NCBI GenBank assembly: GCA_015075545.1
Contig: JABTUC010000003.1
Coordinates: 1 to 64,000 of the forward strand
DNA: 64,000 nucleotides
From: Ideonella sp.
GTDB taxonomy: Bacteria > Pseudomonadota > Gammaproteobacteria > Burkholderiales > Burkholderiaceae_C
Direction: 5' to 3'
The notes under the pieces are model-generated. The model was not told where the DNA came from. It did no database searches and was given only the letters and a program-made list of their open reading frames with translations. The position numbers and the translations under genes were made by a program. Positions 49,830 through 57,555 of the stretch are shown here, one piece after another; within the stretch, counting starts at the first letter, position 1, and each line of letters starts with the position of its first letter.

Positions 49830-52224
49830 GGTCGGCCTCGCCCGACAGCGGCACCTCGACCTCGACCACCGTGCCGGCTCCGGGCGCGGTGTCGATGCGG
49901 ATCGTGCCCCCGAGTGCGCGCACGCGCTCGCTCATCCCCACCAGCCCCAGCGCCTGCGGCTTGCGGCGCGCCGACGGCCGCATGCCCTGACCGTCGTCGC
50001 CCACGCGCAGCCGCAGGCGACCCGGGCCGGAATCGGCCAGCTCGATCCACGCGCGGCTGGCGTGGGCGTGCTTGCTCACGTTGTTGAGCCCCTCCTGCGC
50101 CACGCGGTACAGGCAGGTGCCCACCGATGGCGCGGCCACACCGGCGCCCGCTGCGGTCGCGCCGTCGAAGCGGCAGCCGATGCCGCTGTGCTCCTCGAAG
50201 CGGCGCGCCAGCGCCTGCAGCGCCGGCACCAGGCCAAGCTCCTCGAGCATCCGCGGCCGCAGGTCGGAGACGATGCGACGCGTCGAGGCGATCGCCGCGC
50301 CGGCCAGATCGTCGATGCGCTGCAACGGCGCACGCGCGGCCTCGGCGTCGGCCTGCAGCGCCTGGCACGCTGCGCCGCCTTCGATCAGGATCGCCGCCAA
50401 CGTCTGCTGCAGATCGTCGTGCAGTTCGCGGGCGATGCGCTTGCGCTCGGCCTCCTGCACCCGATCCTGCATCGCCACCAGGCGGCGCAGATCGGCGTGC
50501 GAGGTTGCCAGCTCGTCGTGCATGCGCTTGAGCTGGGTGACGTCGCGCGCGGTCACCACCACGCCGACGATGCGGCCGTCGGCGCTGCGCACCGGCGCGA
50601 AGTTGTGGCTGCCGATCCAGCTCTCGCCGGTGGCCTTGCGCTCCAGATGGAACTCGACCGCGCTGCCGGATTCGCCGCGCAACCCCCGCTGCACCAGCCG
50701 TTGGTCGAAGGGCACCGGGTTGCCGTCGGCTTCGCGCACGTGGAGCAGTTCGTCGAACTCGGTCATCGTGCGCGGACAGCTCGCCCTGTCGGCCAGGCGC
50801 AGGAACCCGGCACAGGCGTCGTTCAGCTCGACGATCTGCCCGCGTGCGTCGAAGACGAAAACCGCATCGGACATGCTGGCCAGCGCGGCGCGCAGCATGT
50901 TGCGGCTCGCGGTGGCCTCGGCCTGCGCCTTGCGCTGCTCGGTGACGTCGCGCACCATCACCGTGAACAGTCCGCGCCCGTCGACGGTCGCGTGCGAGAC
51001 CGACGCCTCGACCGCGAACTCGCTGCCGTCGGCGCGCAGCGCCTTGACCTCGACGGCGCTGCCCACCGGGCGGGCGGTCGCCCCGTCGGTGCCGACGCCA
51101 TTCGGCGGCTGGCCGTGCTGCCCATCGAAGCGCTCCGGGATCAGCATCTGCAGCGGCCGGCCGAGCAGCTCGGGCACCGAGTAGCCGAAGATGCGCGCGG
51201 CGGCGGGGTTGGCGAGCACGATCGTCTGCGAATCGTCGACGGTGACGATGCCGTCGCTGGCGCCTTCGACGATGCCGCGCAGCTGGCGGTCGCGCACCTC
51301 GAGGTCGACCGCGGCACGCTCGGCGCGGCCGCGCATCGACTGCTCCGACAACGCGCGCTCGTCGAGCAGCTTGCGCACCTCGCCGAATTCGACGATCCGC
51401 GCCGCCGTCTCGGGCGCGGGCGCCGGCGCGGTGACCGCGCCCATCGCCGACTGCAGGCGACGGCTGCCGCCGGCGGCGATCGCCCACGAGAGCGCCGCGG
51501 CCGCGAGCGCGGCCAGCGCGATCCAGCCCGAGGCCTGCCAGGCGGCGCGCCGGTGCTCCGACAACGGGCGCTCGAGCAACACCGTCCACTGCGCAAGGTT
51601 GGCGCGCGCGCCGACGCGCGCCACGTCGTCGCCCGCGTGGCGCGCGCCGATGCGCGCGACCTCGGCACCACGGTTGTCGTGCACGATCAGCGACCAATCG
51701 CGCGGGATCACCACGCTGCGCAGCGCAGCGACCACCGGCTCGATCGGCATCGTCGTACGCACGACCCGGTTGGCGAGCCCGTCGGCGCCCACCGGGACGG
51801 CGATCGCCAGCGACGGCGATGGCGACTCCGGCGTCGCCGCAACGAGCGCGACGGCCGGCCGCTTCGACTCGGCAGCGGTGCGCACCACATCGGCCGTCGC
51901 ATCGCGCCGCGCGCGCAACGCCGGCGCGTCGGCATCGACCAGCGCCAGCTCGCCGCCGAACGCCGAGCGGAAGTTCCGCGCCCGCCTGGCGAACCGTGGC
52001 TCGTCGTCGACCACGTCGGGAAACGCGATCAGTTGCATCGCGCCGATGTGACCCGCCAGTTCGCGCTCGAGCGCATCGGCCGCGCTGCGCGCCGACAGCC
52101 ACGCGTTGCGCTCGGCCGCCACCTGTTCCTTGCGCACGTTCTCCACGGCCACCGCGAGCGCCAGCAGCAGCAGCGGCAGCGCGCACAGCCAGACCAGGCC
52201 GACGATGAAGGTCTTCAGCCTCAA
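49801..52224 (-). CDS. Membrane histidine kinase, NarX/DegS-type with two PAS domains
   Basis: 807 residues. Two membrane helices (about 7-27 and 233-255) enclose a periplasmic Cache-like sensor of about 200 residues. PAS domains lie at about 315-440 and 445-570 (the first contains LANPAAARIFGYSVPEL, the second ELNDACAGFLRLADR). The HisKA_3 phospho-acceptor is ERKRIARELHDDLQQ. The HATPase shows LYRVAQEGLNNVSKHA and GDDGQGM. Start is TTG at 52224, backed by GGAGG 7 nt upstream. No adjacent response regulator; the NarL-type gene at 54193 is the nearest partner. Confidence 0.88.
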   Translation of the reverse strand: MRLKTFIVGLVWLCALPLLLLALAVAVENVRKEQVAAERNAWLSARSAADALERELAGHIGAMQLIAFPDVVDDEPRFARRARNFRSAFGGELALVDADAPALRARRDATADVVRTAAESKRPAVALVAATPESPSPSLAIAVPVGADGLANRVVRTTMPIEPVVAALRSVVIPRDWSLIVHDNRGAEVARIGARHAGDDVARVGARANLAQWTVLLERPLSEHRRAAWQASGWIALAALAAAALSWAIAAGGSRRLQSAMGAVTAPAPAPETAARIVEFGEVRKLLDERALSEQSMRGRAERAAVDLEVRDRQLRGIVEGASDGIVTVDDSQTIVLANPAAARIFGYSVPELLGRPLQMLIPERFDGQHGQPPNGVGTDGATARPVGSAVEVKALRADGSEFAVEASVSHATVDGRGLFTVMVRDVTEQRKAQAEATASRNMLRAALASMSDAVFVFDARGQIVELNDACAGFLRLADRASCPRTMTEFDELLHVREADGNPVPFDQRLVQRGLRGESGSAVEFHLERKATGESWIGSHNFAPVRSADGRIVGVVVTARDVTQLKRMHDELATSHADLRRLVAMQDRVQEAERKRIARELHDDLQQTLAAILIEGGAACQALQADAEAARAPLQRIDDLAGAAIASTRRIVSDLRPRMLEELGLVPALQALARRFEEHSGIGCRFDGATAAGAGVAAPSVGTCLYRVAQEGLNNVSKHAHASRAWIELADSGPGRLRLRVGDDGQGMRPSARRKPQALGLVGMSERVRALGGTIRIDTAPGAGTVVEVEVPLSGEADLRAAARARP

Positions 52225-52393
52225 CCGATGCCCTCCTGGCCCGAGGAGCGGCCGTCAGCCGCAGCACTGCGCCGATGGGCTCGTCGCTTTGCGCCGATCG
52301 TCGATCGCGACATCGTCGGCAGCCTCCGGTCGATCGCCCACGGCGCATTGTGGCCAGTGCGCTGCGCGCCCGCCTTGCGATCGCTCAAGCCGA

Positions 52394-53023
52394 TCAGGCC
52401 GCTGCCGCGCCGTCGGCATGGTCGACGAACCAGCGTGCGGCCATCTGGGTCATCGCGTCGAGCGCCCCGGGTTCCTCGAAACGGCGGCCAGCACCGGGCA
52501 CCAGCTCCAGGCGCTTCTCGCCCTGAAGCTGGCGCAGCAGCTCACGATTGCGCGGCAGCAGCTCGTCGTCGCGCCCACCCACGATCAGCAGCGTCGGCGC
52601 GCGCACGCGCAGCGCCCGCACGGCGGCAGGCTCGACGTCGGCCGCGCCGATCACGATGGCGTTGGCGCACGCCGGCCGCAGCGCCACCGCCCGCAGCACC
52701 GCATGCGCGTCGGAGCCGCCCGTCAGCAGCCCCATGCGCTCCCAGCGCTCGTGCCGCTGCAGCCACTCCAGGGCCTCGGGCAGCCGATCGGGCGCGGCGT
52801 GCCGGCGATCGGGTGCATCGGCCCGCTGCACGAAACGCAGCGTCGCCAGGCCATGCCGATGCAACACCCCCAGGACGAACCGCTGCGATGCCCGCGCATC
52901 GGCCACGCCGTCACCCGGAGCGATGACCACCACCCCCTTGGCCGCAGCAGGGATCGCCAGCTCGACCGCGATGCGATCGCCGCCGATCTGCAGGTGGGAC
53001 AACTGGGTTGCGGTGAGATTCAT
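52394..53023 (-). CDS. Degenerate alpha/beta-hydrolase-like protein
   Basis: 209 residues, a diverged paralogue of the hydrolase at 47934-48572 (KRLELVPGAGRRFEEPGAL against KRLEVVPRATHLFEEAGAL). The catalytic His is Arg here, the oxyanion segment is IAPGDG instead of AHGSG, and the nucleophile elbow reads TGGSDAH. Catalysis is doubtful; it may be a binding protein or a decaying copy. ATG at 53023 chosen. Confidence 0.7.
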   Translation of the reverse strand: MNLTATQLSHLQIGGDRIAVELAIPAAAKGVVVIAPGDGVADARASQRFVLGVLHRHGLATLRFVQRADAPDRRHAAPDRLPEALEWLQRHERWERMGLLTGGSDAHAVLRAVALRPACANAIVIGAADVEPAAVRALRVRAPTLLIVGGRDDELLPRNRELLRQLQGEKRLELVPGAGRRFEEPGALDAMTQMAARWFVDHADGAAAA

Positions 53024-53148
53024 GCGAAACGCCGGAACGGGCAGCTCGGGGATCTGTCGAGACCCTACAAGCACGATCGCGCAGCGCGTTGACCCGGCTC
53101 ATGGCGCGCGCCGCCAGCGCACGCCGGGGCGGCCGCAACCGTCGCCTC

Positions 53149-53832
53149 TCAGGCAACCCTGGCCCAGTGCGGCGGCCCTGCGGCGGCGGTTTCGTCGCCG
53201 AAGGCCCGCGTGCTGCGCGCGAGCTGCTTGAGCGCGTCGAAGTCGACGATCTCGACCTCGCGCTGCGTCACCCGCACGCAGCCGCGTCGCACCAGCACGC
53301 CGAACGAGCGGCTGATCGTCTCGTGCGCCAGCCCGAGATACTTGGCGATGTCGCGCCGCGTCATGCGCAGCAGGATGCGCCGGGGAGACAGGCCGCGCTC
53401 GGCCATGCGCATCGATAGCTGCAGCACGAAGCGCGCCAGTCGCGTGTCGGCCGACAGCGCCGCCATCACTTCGGCCAGCTCGCCCACGCGCACCAGTTGG
53501 TGCGCGACCCGCGTGTGCAGCGCCGAGTCGAGCGCCGGCACGCGGCGCCGCAACTCGGCCAGCTCGCGCAGCGGCAGCACCACCGCGCGGCTGTCTTCCA
53601 GCGCCACCGCCGAGAAGGCGTAGCAGCCAGTGCCCAGCGCCTCGAGGCCGATGACGTCGCGCTTCCAGGCAAAGCCGACCACGTTCTCGTAGCCGTCTTC
53701 CGACGACCTGAAGCACTTCAGGCTGCCTGCCTGCACGACGTAGACGAACGCCGCGCGGCCGCCTTCGTGGGTCAGCGTCGTGCCGCGCGGCAACCGGTGC
53801 ACCGACAGCGCGTCGGGCATCGACAGCGACAC
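53149..53832 (-). CDS. Crp/Fnr-family regulator, possibly lacking its N-terminus
   Basis: 227 residues: cyclic-nucleotide-type beta-roll (RLPRGTTLTHEGGRAAFVYV), dimer helix and a C-terminal helix-turn-helix (MTRRDIAKYLGLAHETISRS). It has no N-terminal Cys cluster, so it is not a classical oxygen-sensing FNR. The GTG at 53832 has no ribosome site. Immediately upstream and in the same frame a TAG separates it from a 48-codon ORF with an excellent ribosome site, so the gene may be interrupted by one nonsense codon, or re-started after it. Confidence 0.7.
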   Translation of the reverse strand: MSLSMPDALSVHRLPRGTTLTHEGGRAAFVYVVQAGSLKCFRSSEDGYENVVGFAWKRDVIGLEALGTGCYAFSAVALEDSRAVVLPLRELAELRRRVPALDSALHTRVAHQLVRVGELAEVMAALSADTRLARFVLQLSMRMAERGLSPRRILLRMTRRDIAKYLGLAHETISRSFGVLVRRGCVRVTQREVEIVDFDALKQLARSTRAFGDETAAAGPPHWARVA

Positions 53833-53841
53833 CGCATCGGG

Positions 53842-53988
53842 CTAGCCGCCCAGCAGTTCGACCAGCGAGGCCAGTGTCATCCTCGCGGCCGGCTGCAAGC
53901 CCGTGCCCTGCTCGCGCAACGCAACGACCTGCTGCGCCGCAGGCCAGTGTGCCGCACGGAGCACGACCGATTCGACGACGCTGCTCAT
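53842..53988 (-). pseudogene. 48-codon ORF in frame with the Crp/Fnr gene, ended by TAG
   Basis: ATG at 53988 follows GGGAGCAATCC, the best ribosome site around. It encodes MSSVVESVVLRAAHWPAAQQ and ends SLVELLGG then TAG; three codons later, in the same frame, the Crp/Fnr ORF begins at its GTG. It probably is the displaced N-terminus of that regulator (nonsense mutation or sequencing error), or a leader peptide for coupled translation. Confidence 0.5.
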
Positions 53989-54095
53989 GGATTGCTCCCA
54001 CACCAGCCGTGATGGCGAAGAGCATTGCGCTGCGTCGGCCGCAGCGCAATCGGCGACCCGGACGACGCGGGGTCGGAGCTTGCCGCGACACGCAC

Positions 54096-54109
54096 TCGGA
54101 ATAATCCGA
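54096..54109. promoter_or_regulatory. Palindrome in the Crp/Fnr-response regulator divergent promoter
   Basis: TCGGAATAATCCGA, 5-bp arms around ATAA, placed midway in the 204-bp gap between the two divergent regulators. Candidate operator for one of them. Confidence 0.4.
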
Positions 54110-54192
54110 ACGCCCGGCGGCTCGCGCGGACGCGGCCGGGCTCCTCGAGCCGGAGCCATTGAGCGCGGGCGCGCCGGCGCTCAGAATGCTGC

Positions 54193-54843
54193 ATGGAGGC
54201 GCCGCGCCGCACGATCCTGATCGTCGACGACCACACGGTCGTGCGCGAAGGCCTCGTGCGCGTGCTCGGCGGCGCCGGCTGGAGCGTCGGCGAGGCCTCG
54301 AGCGGCATGCAGGCGATCGAGTGGCTGCGCCGCCATCCGGTCGACGTGCTGATCGCCGACCTGTCGATGCCCGGCATCTCGGGGCTCGAGCTGATCCGGC
54401 GCGTGCGCGCGGAGTTTCCGCAGGTGCGGGTGCTGGTGCTTTCGATGCACGCCGAGGAGCAGTACGCCTTGCGCGCCTTCCAGGCTGGCGCACTCGGCTA
54501 TGTCACCAAGGACCGTGCCGCCTCCGAGCTGGTGCAGGCGGTCGACCGCGTCGCCGAAGGCGGGGTCTACGTCACCCCCAGCCTGGCCGAGTACGTCGTG
54601 CAGCAGTTCAGAGGCTCGCGGCCCGCACCGCGACACGACCAGTTGTCGGACCGCGAGCTCGACGTGCTGCGCCGGCTGGTCGCCGGCCACCGCGTGTCCG
54701 ACATCGCCGAAGCGCTGCACTTGTCGATCAAGACCGTCAGCAGCCACAAGCGTCGGATCCAGGACAAGCTCGGGCTCGGCTCGACCGCGGCGTTGATCCG
54801 CTACGGAATCGAGCAGGGGTTGCTGGAAACGCCGGGGCCGTAG
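54193..54843 (+). CDS. NarL/FixJ-family response regulator
   Basis: 216 residues. Receiver domain with acidic pocket (LIVDDHTVVREGL), phospho-acceptor Asp in VLIADLSMPGISG and Lys in GYVTKDRA; LuxR-type helix-turn-helix from LSDRELDVLRRLVAG to TVSSHKRRIQDKLGLGS. Likely partner of the HisKA_3 kinase encoded at 49801-52224, since both belong to the NarX-NarL class and neither has a closer mate (inference). Confidence 0.88.
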   Translation: MEAPRRTILIVDDHTVVREGLVRVLGGAGWSVGEASSGMQAIEWLRRHPVDVLIADLSMPGISGLELIRRVRAEFPQVRVLVLSMHAEEQYALRAFQAGALGYVTKDRAASELVQAVDRVAEGGVYVTPSLAEYVVQQFRGSRPAPRHDQLSDRELDVLRRLVAGHRVSDIAEALHLSIKTVSSHKRRIQDKLGLGSTAALIRYGIEQGLLETPGP

Positions 54844-54941
54844 CGCGCCGACCTTGCCGCCGGCGTTGAGTGGGGTCAATCGCAGCGCGGCAATCGCTGC
54901 AGAGAATGAACGCGAACAAGCCGCGGCCGAAAGGAGACATC

Positions 54942-55256
54942 ATGAACCGACGCAGCAACCCGCCCAGTCAGCCGGCGACCGTGGAGGCCGAAGACCTCGA
55001 CTTCGGGGCCGTGCTGGCGCGCCAGCAGCGCGCCGCCTTCGAGAGTGCCGGCGAGATGACCGAGCAGGGGCTGCGTTTCCTCAGCGACTGCATCAGCGCG
55101 ACGGCCGACTACCTCGGCTCGCTGCGCCGCTGCGAGACGGCGCCCGATGCGATGTCGTTGAGCACGCAGTACATGTCCGACGCGATCAACGGCTTCGTGC
55201 AGCGCGCGCAAGAGGCGGCCGAGCGCTTCGCGCCGCCGACCGGGCGCGCCTCCTGA
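54942..55256 (+). CDS. Phasin-like small protein
   Basis: A 104-residue helical protein with AAGGAG 6 nt before its ATG. Helical segment FGAVLARQQRAAFESAGEMT and a C-terminal Ala/Glu-rich helix resemble short phasins that coat PHA granules. Sits tail-to-tail with PHA synthase, 10 bp away, which strengthens the call. Confidence 0.6.
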   Translation: MNRRSNPPSQPATVEAEDLDFGAVLARQQRAAFESAGEMTEQGLRFLSDCISATADYLGSLRRCETAPDAMSLSTQYMSDAINGFVQRAQEAAERFAPPTGRAS

Positions 55257-55266
55257 GAGTCCGCGC

Positions 55267-57144
55267 TCAGCGCCGCATCACGTATTGCCCGGGCGCGGCA
55301 CCGAGCTTCGGGGCCGGCGACGGCGGCGCCACCAGCGCACCGCTGCGCTCGCGCAGCCAGTGCTGCCAGGCGGGCCACCATGAGCCATCGGTGGACGGCG
55401 CGGCCGCCAGCCATTGCTCGGCCGTCGACCCCGGCGTATCGGGCGGCCGCCTCAGCATGCGGTAGCTGCGGCCGCTGTGCCCCGGCGGGCTGACCACGCC
55501 CACGTTGTGCCCGCCGCTGGCCAGCACGAAAGTGAGCTCGGCGTTGCACAGCTGGTGCAGCCTGAACACCGAGCGCCACGGCGCGACGTGGTCGCGCTCG
55601 GTGCCCACCACGAACAGCGGCAGCCGCAGCGCGGCCAGCGCGATCGGCCGGCCGTCGACGAGGTAGCGGCCCTCGGCGAGGTCGTTGTGCAGGAACATCC
55701 GGCGCAGGTACTGCGAGTGCATGCGCGCTGGCATGCGGGTGGCATCGGCGTTCCAGGCCATCAGCGCGTCGATCTGCCGGCGCTGGCCGAGCAGGTACTC
55801 GTTGACCATGCGCGACCACAGCAGATCGTACGAACGCATCATCTGGAAGGTGGCCACCATCTGGCGCGCCGTGAGGTAGCCCGTGCGGGCCATCTGCGCC
55901 TCGAGCAGGCCGACCTGCGCCTCGTCGATGAACAGCGACAGCTCGCCGGGCTCGGTGAAGTCGGTCTGCGCCGCGAACAGCGTCATGCTCGCCAGCCGGG
56001 CATCGGCGTCGCGCGCCATCGCCGCCGCCGCGATGGCCAGCAGCGTGCCGCCGAGGCAGTAGCCCGCCGCGTGCACGCGCGCGCCGGGCGCGATCGCGCC
56101 GATCGCGTCGAGCGCGGCCATCGGGCCGAGCTGCAGGTAGTCGTCGAGCCCGAGGTCACGGTCGGACTCCAGCGGATTGAGCCACGACAGGCAGAACACG
56201 GTGTGCCCGCGATCGACCAGGTACTCGACCAGCGACGCGCCGGGCTGCAGATCGAGGATGTAGTACTTCATGATCCAGGCCGGCACGATCAGCACCGGCT
56301 CGGCATGCACGCGCTTCGTGCGCGGCGCGTACTGGATCAGCTCGGCGAGCCGGTTGCGCATCACCACCGTCCCCGCGGTGGTGGCCAGGTTGCGGCCGAC
56401 CGCGAAGCGCTCGGTGCCGGCCGGCGGCGCGCCGGCGAGCTCGCGCTGAAGGTCTTCGAGCGCATAGGCCGCACCGCGCAGCAGGTTCATGCCGTTTTCT
56501 TCGGTCGTGCGCTCGATCACCACTGGGTTGGTGAGCAGGTGGTTGCCCGGCGACAGCATGTCGAGCCACTGGCGCGCCGAGAACGCCACCTTCTGCAGAT
56601 GGTGCGGCTCCACCGCCCAGACGTCGCGCGTGGCCGCGGCCCACCACGACTCGCCGCTGAGGAACGCCTGGTGCCACAGGTTGAAGGGCCAGCCCTGCCA
56701 CTGCGGCGCGGCGAACCGCCGGTCGTGCGGCGCGGGCTCGACGCAGCGCGGCTGGGCTGCGCCGGATGCGGCGCAGCGCAGCGCGTAGCCGCCGAGTTGC
56801 TGCCATTGCTGCCACGCCAGGCGTGCCAGATCCAGCCGCTTGCCGGGGGAGGCCGCGAGATGCATGGACCAATCGGTGAAGGCCAGGATCGACGACGCGA
56901 GCGAGGTCGAACCGAGCAGGCGGGCCTGTGCCGCATGCGCGAGCGGGTCGAGCAGCGCCGCGGCGCTCGTCGCCTGCGGCCGGGCCGGCGCCACCTGCGG
57001 CTGGCCCGACGCCGCGGGCGCAACGGTCACCGGCACGCGCCGCGCCGGCCGCGCGCGGCGCGACGCCCGGACTGGCGGCCGCGCGGCGCGGCGACGTTCG
57101 TCGAGATCGACGACGGTGGCGGTGGTGGAGCTTGCTGCGTTCAT
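55267..57144 (-). CDS. phaC: Class I polyhydroxyalkanoate synthase
   Basis: 625 residues, class I length. PhaC N-terminal domain with GWPFNLWHQAFLSGESWW; the lipase-like box is GYCLGG with the catalytic Cys; Asp and His are in VVGTERDHVAPW and ASGGHNVGVVSPPGH. The first 60 residues are basic and low-complexity. It polymerises hydroxyacyl-CoA to storage polyester, a sink for acetyl-CoA from aromatic breakdown. A GTATCGATAC palindrome lies 29 bp upstream of the ATG. Confidence 0.93.
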   Translation of the reverse strand: MNAASSTTATVVDLDERRRAARPPVRASRRARPARRVPVTVAPAASGQPQVAPARPQATSAAALLDPLAHAAQARLLGSTSLASSILAFTDWSMHLAASPGKRLDLARLAWQQWQQLGGYALRCAASGAAQPRCVEPAPHDRRFAAPQWQGWPFNLWHQAFLSGESWWAAATRDVWAVEPHHLQKVAFSARQWLDMLSPGNHLLTNPVVIERTTEENGMNLLRGAAYALEDLQRELAGAPPAGTERFAVGRNLATTAGTVVMRNRLAELIQYAPRTKRVHAEPVLIVPAWIMKYYILDLQPGASLVEYLVDRGHTVFCLSWLNPLESDRDLGLDDYLQLGPMAALDAIGAIAPGARVHAAGYCLGGTLLAIAAAAMARDADARLASMTLFAAQTDFTEPGELSLFIDEAQVGLLEAQMARTGYLTARQMVATFQMMRSYDLLWSRMVNEYLLGQRRQIDALMAWNADATRMPARMHSQYLRRMFLHNDLAEGRYLVDGRPIALAALRLPLFVVGTERDHVAPWRSVFRLHQLCNAELTFVLASGGHNVGVVSPPGHSGRSYRMLRRPPDTPGSTAEQWLAAAPSTDGSWWPAWQHWLRERSGALVAPPSPAPKLGAAPGQYVMRR

Positions 57145-57172
57145 GCGTGCGCACCGAGTGGGCGGGGCATCG

Positions 57173-57182
57173 GTATCGATAC
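57173..57182. promoter_or_regulatory. Palindrome upstream of phaC
   Basis: GTATCGATAC, a perfect 10-bp palindrome 29 bp before the phaC ATG. Shares the GTATC half with the element at 38180. Weak candidate operator. Confidence 0.3.
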
Positions 57183-57345
57183 TAGCTTCGAAGCAACACG
57201 CGCAGGGTGTGCTTGCGCAATGCCAACGCAGGGGTCATGCCGCGTGGCCAGGCGGCGCCGGCCGTCTGCCTCGACAATCGAAAGCACAGGCGCGCGCAAT
57301 AGGCGAGACGGCTTGGCTTCTCACGAAGCCAAGCCGTCGATTCTC

Positions 57346-57422
57346 TGGCGGAGTGGACGGGACTCGAACCCGCGACCCCCGGCGTGACAGGCCGGTATTC
57401 TAACCGACTGAACTACCACTCC
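57346..57422 (-). tRNA. tRNA-Asp (GTC)
   Basis: Minus-strand cloverleaf of 77 nt with encoded CCA. Acceptor GGAGTGG pairs with CCACTCC, D-loop AGTTCAGTCGGTTAGAA, anticodon GTC within CCTGTCACG, T-arm GGGTTCGAGTCCC. All positions fit tRNA-Asp. Confidence 0.96.
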
Positions 57423-57555
57423 CCTGCTTGCTCAGCGAGCCGCGCAGTATAGCAAAGGGGCACGCACTCACTCGCCATCGACGGCGTCGACGGCACTGCG
57501 CTTGGCGCCGCGCGTCACCTTCGCGACGCCGTTCGATCGGCCAGCCGGCGGCGGT

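Noticed and set aside
57346-57422. tRNA-Asp as the attachment site of an integrated island
   Set aside because: No integrase and no duplicated tRNA 3' end seen within the window.
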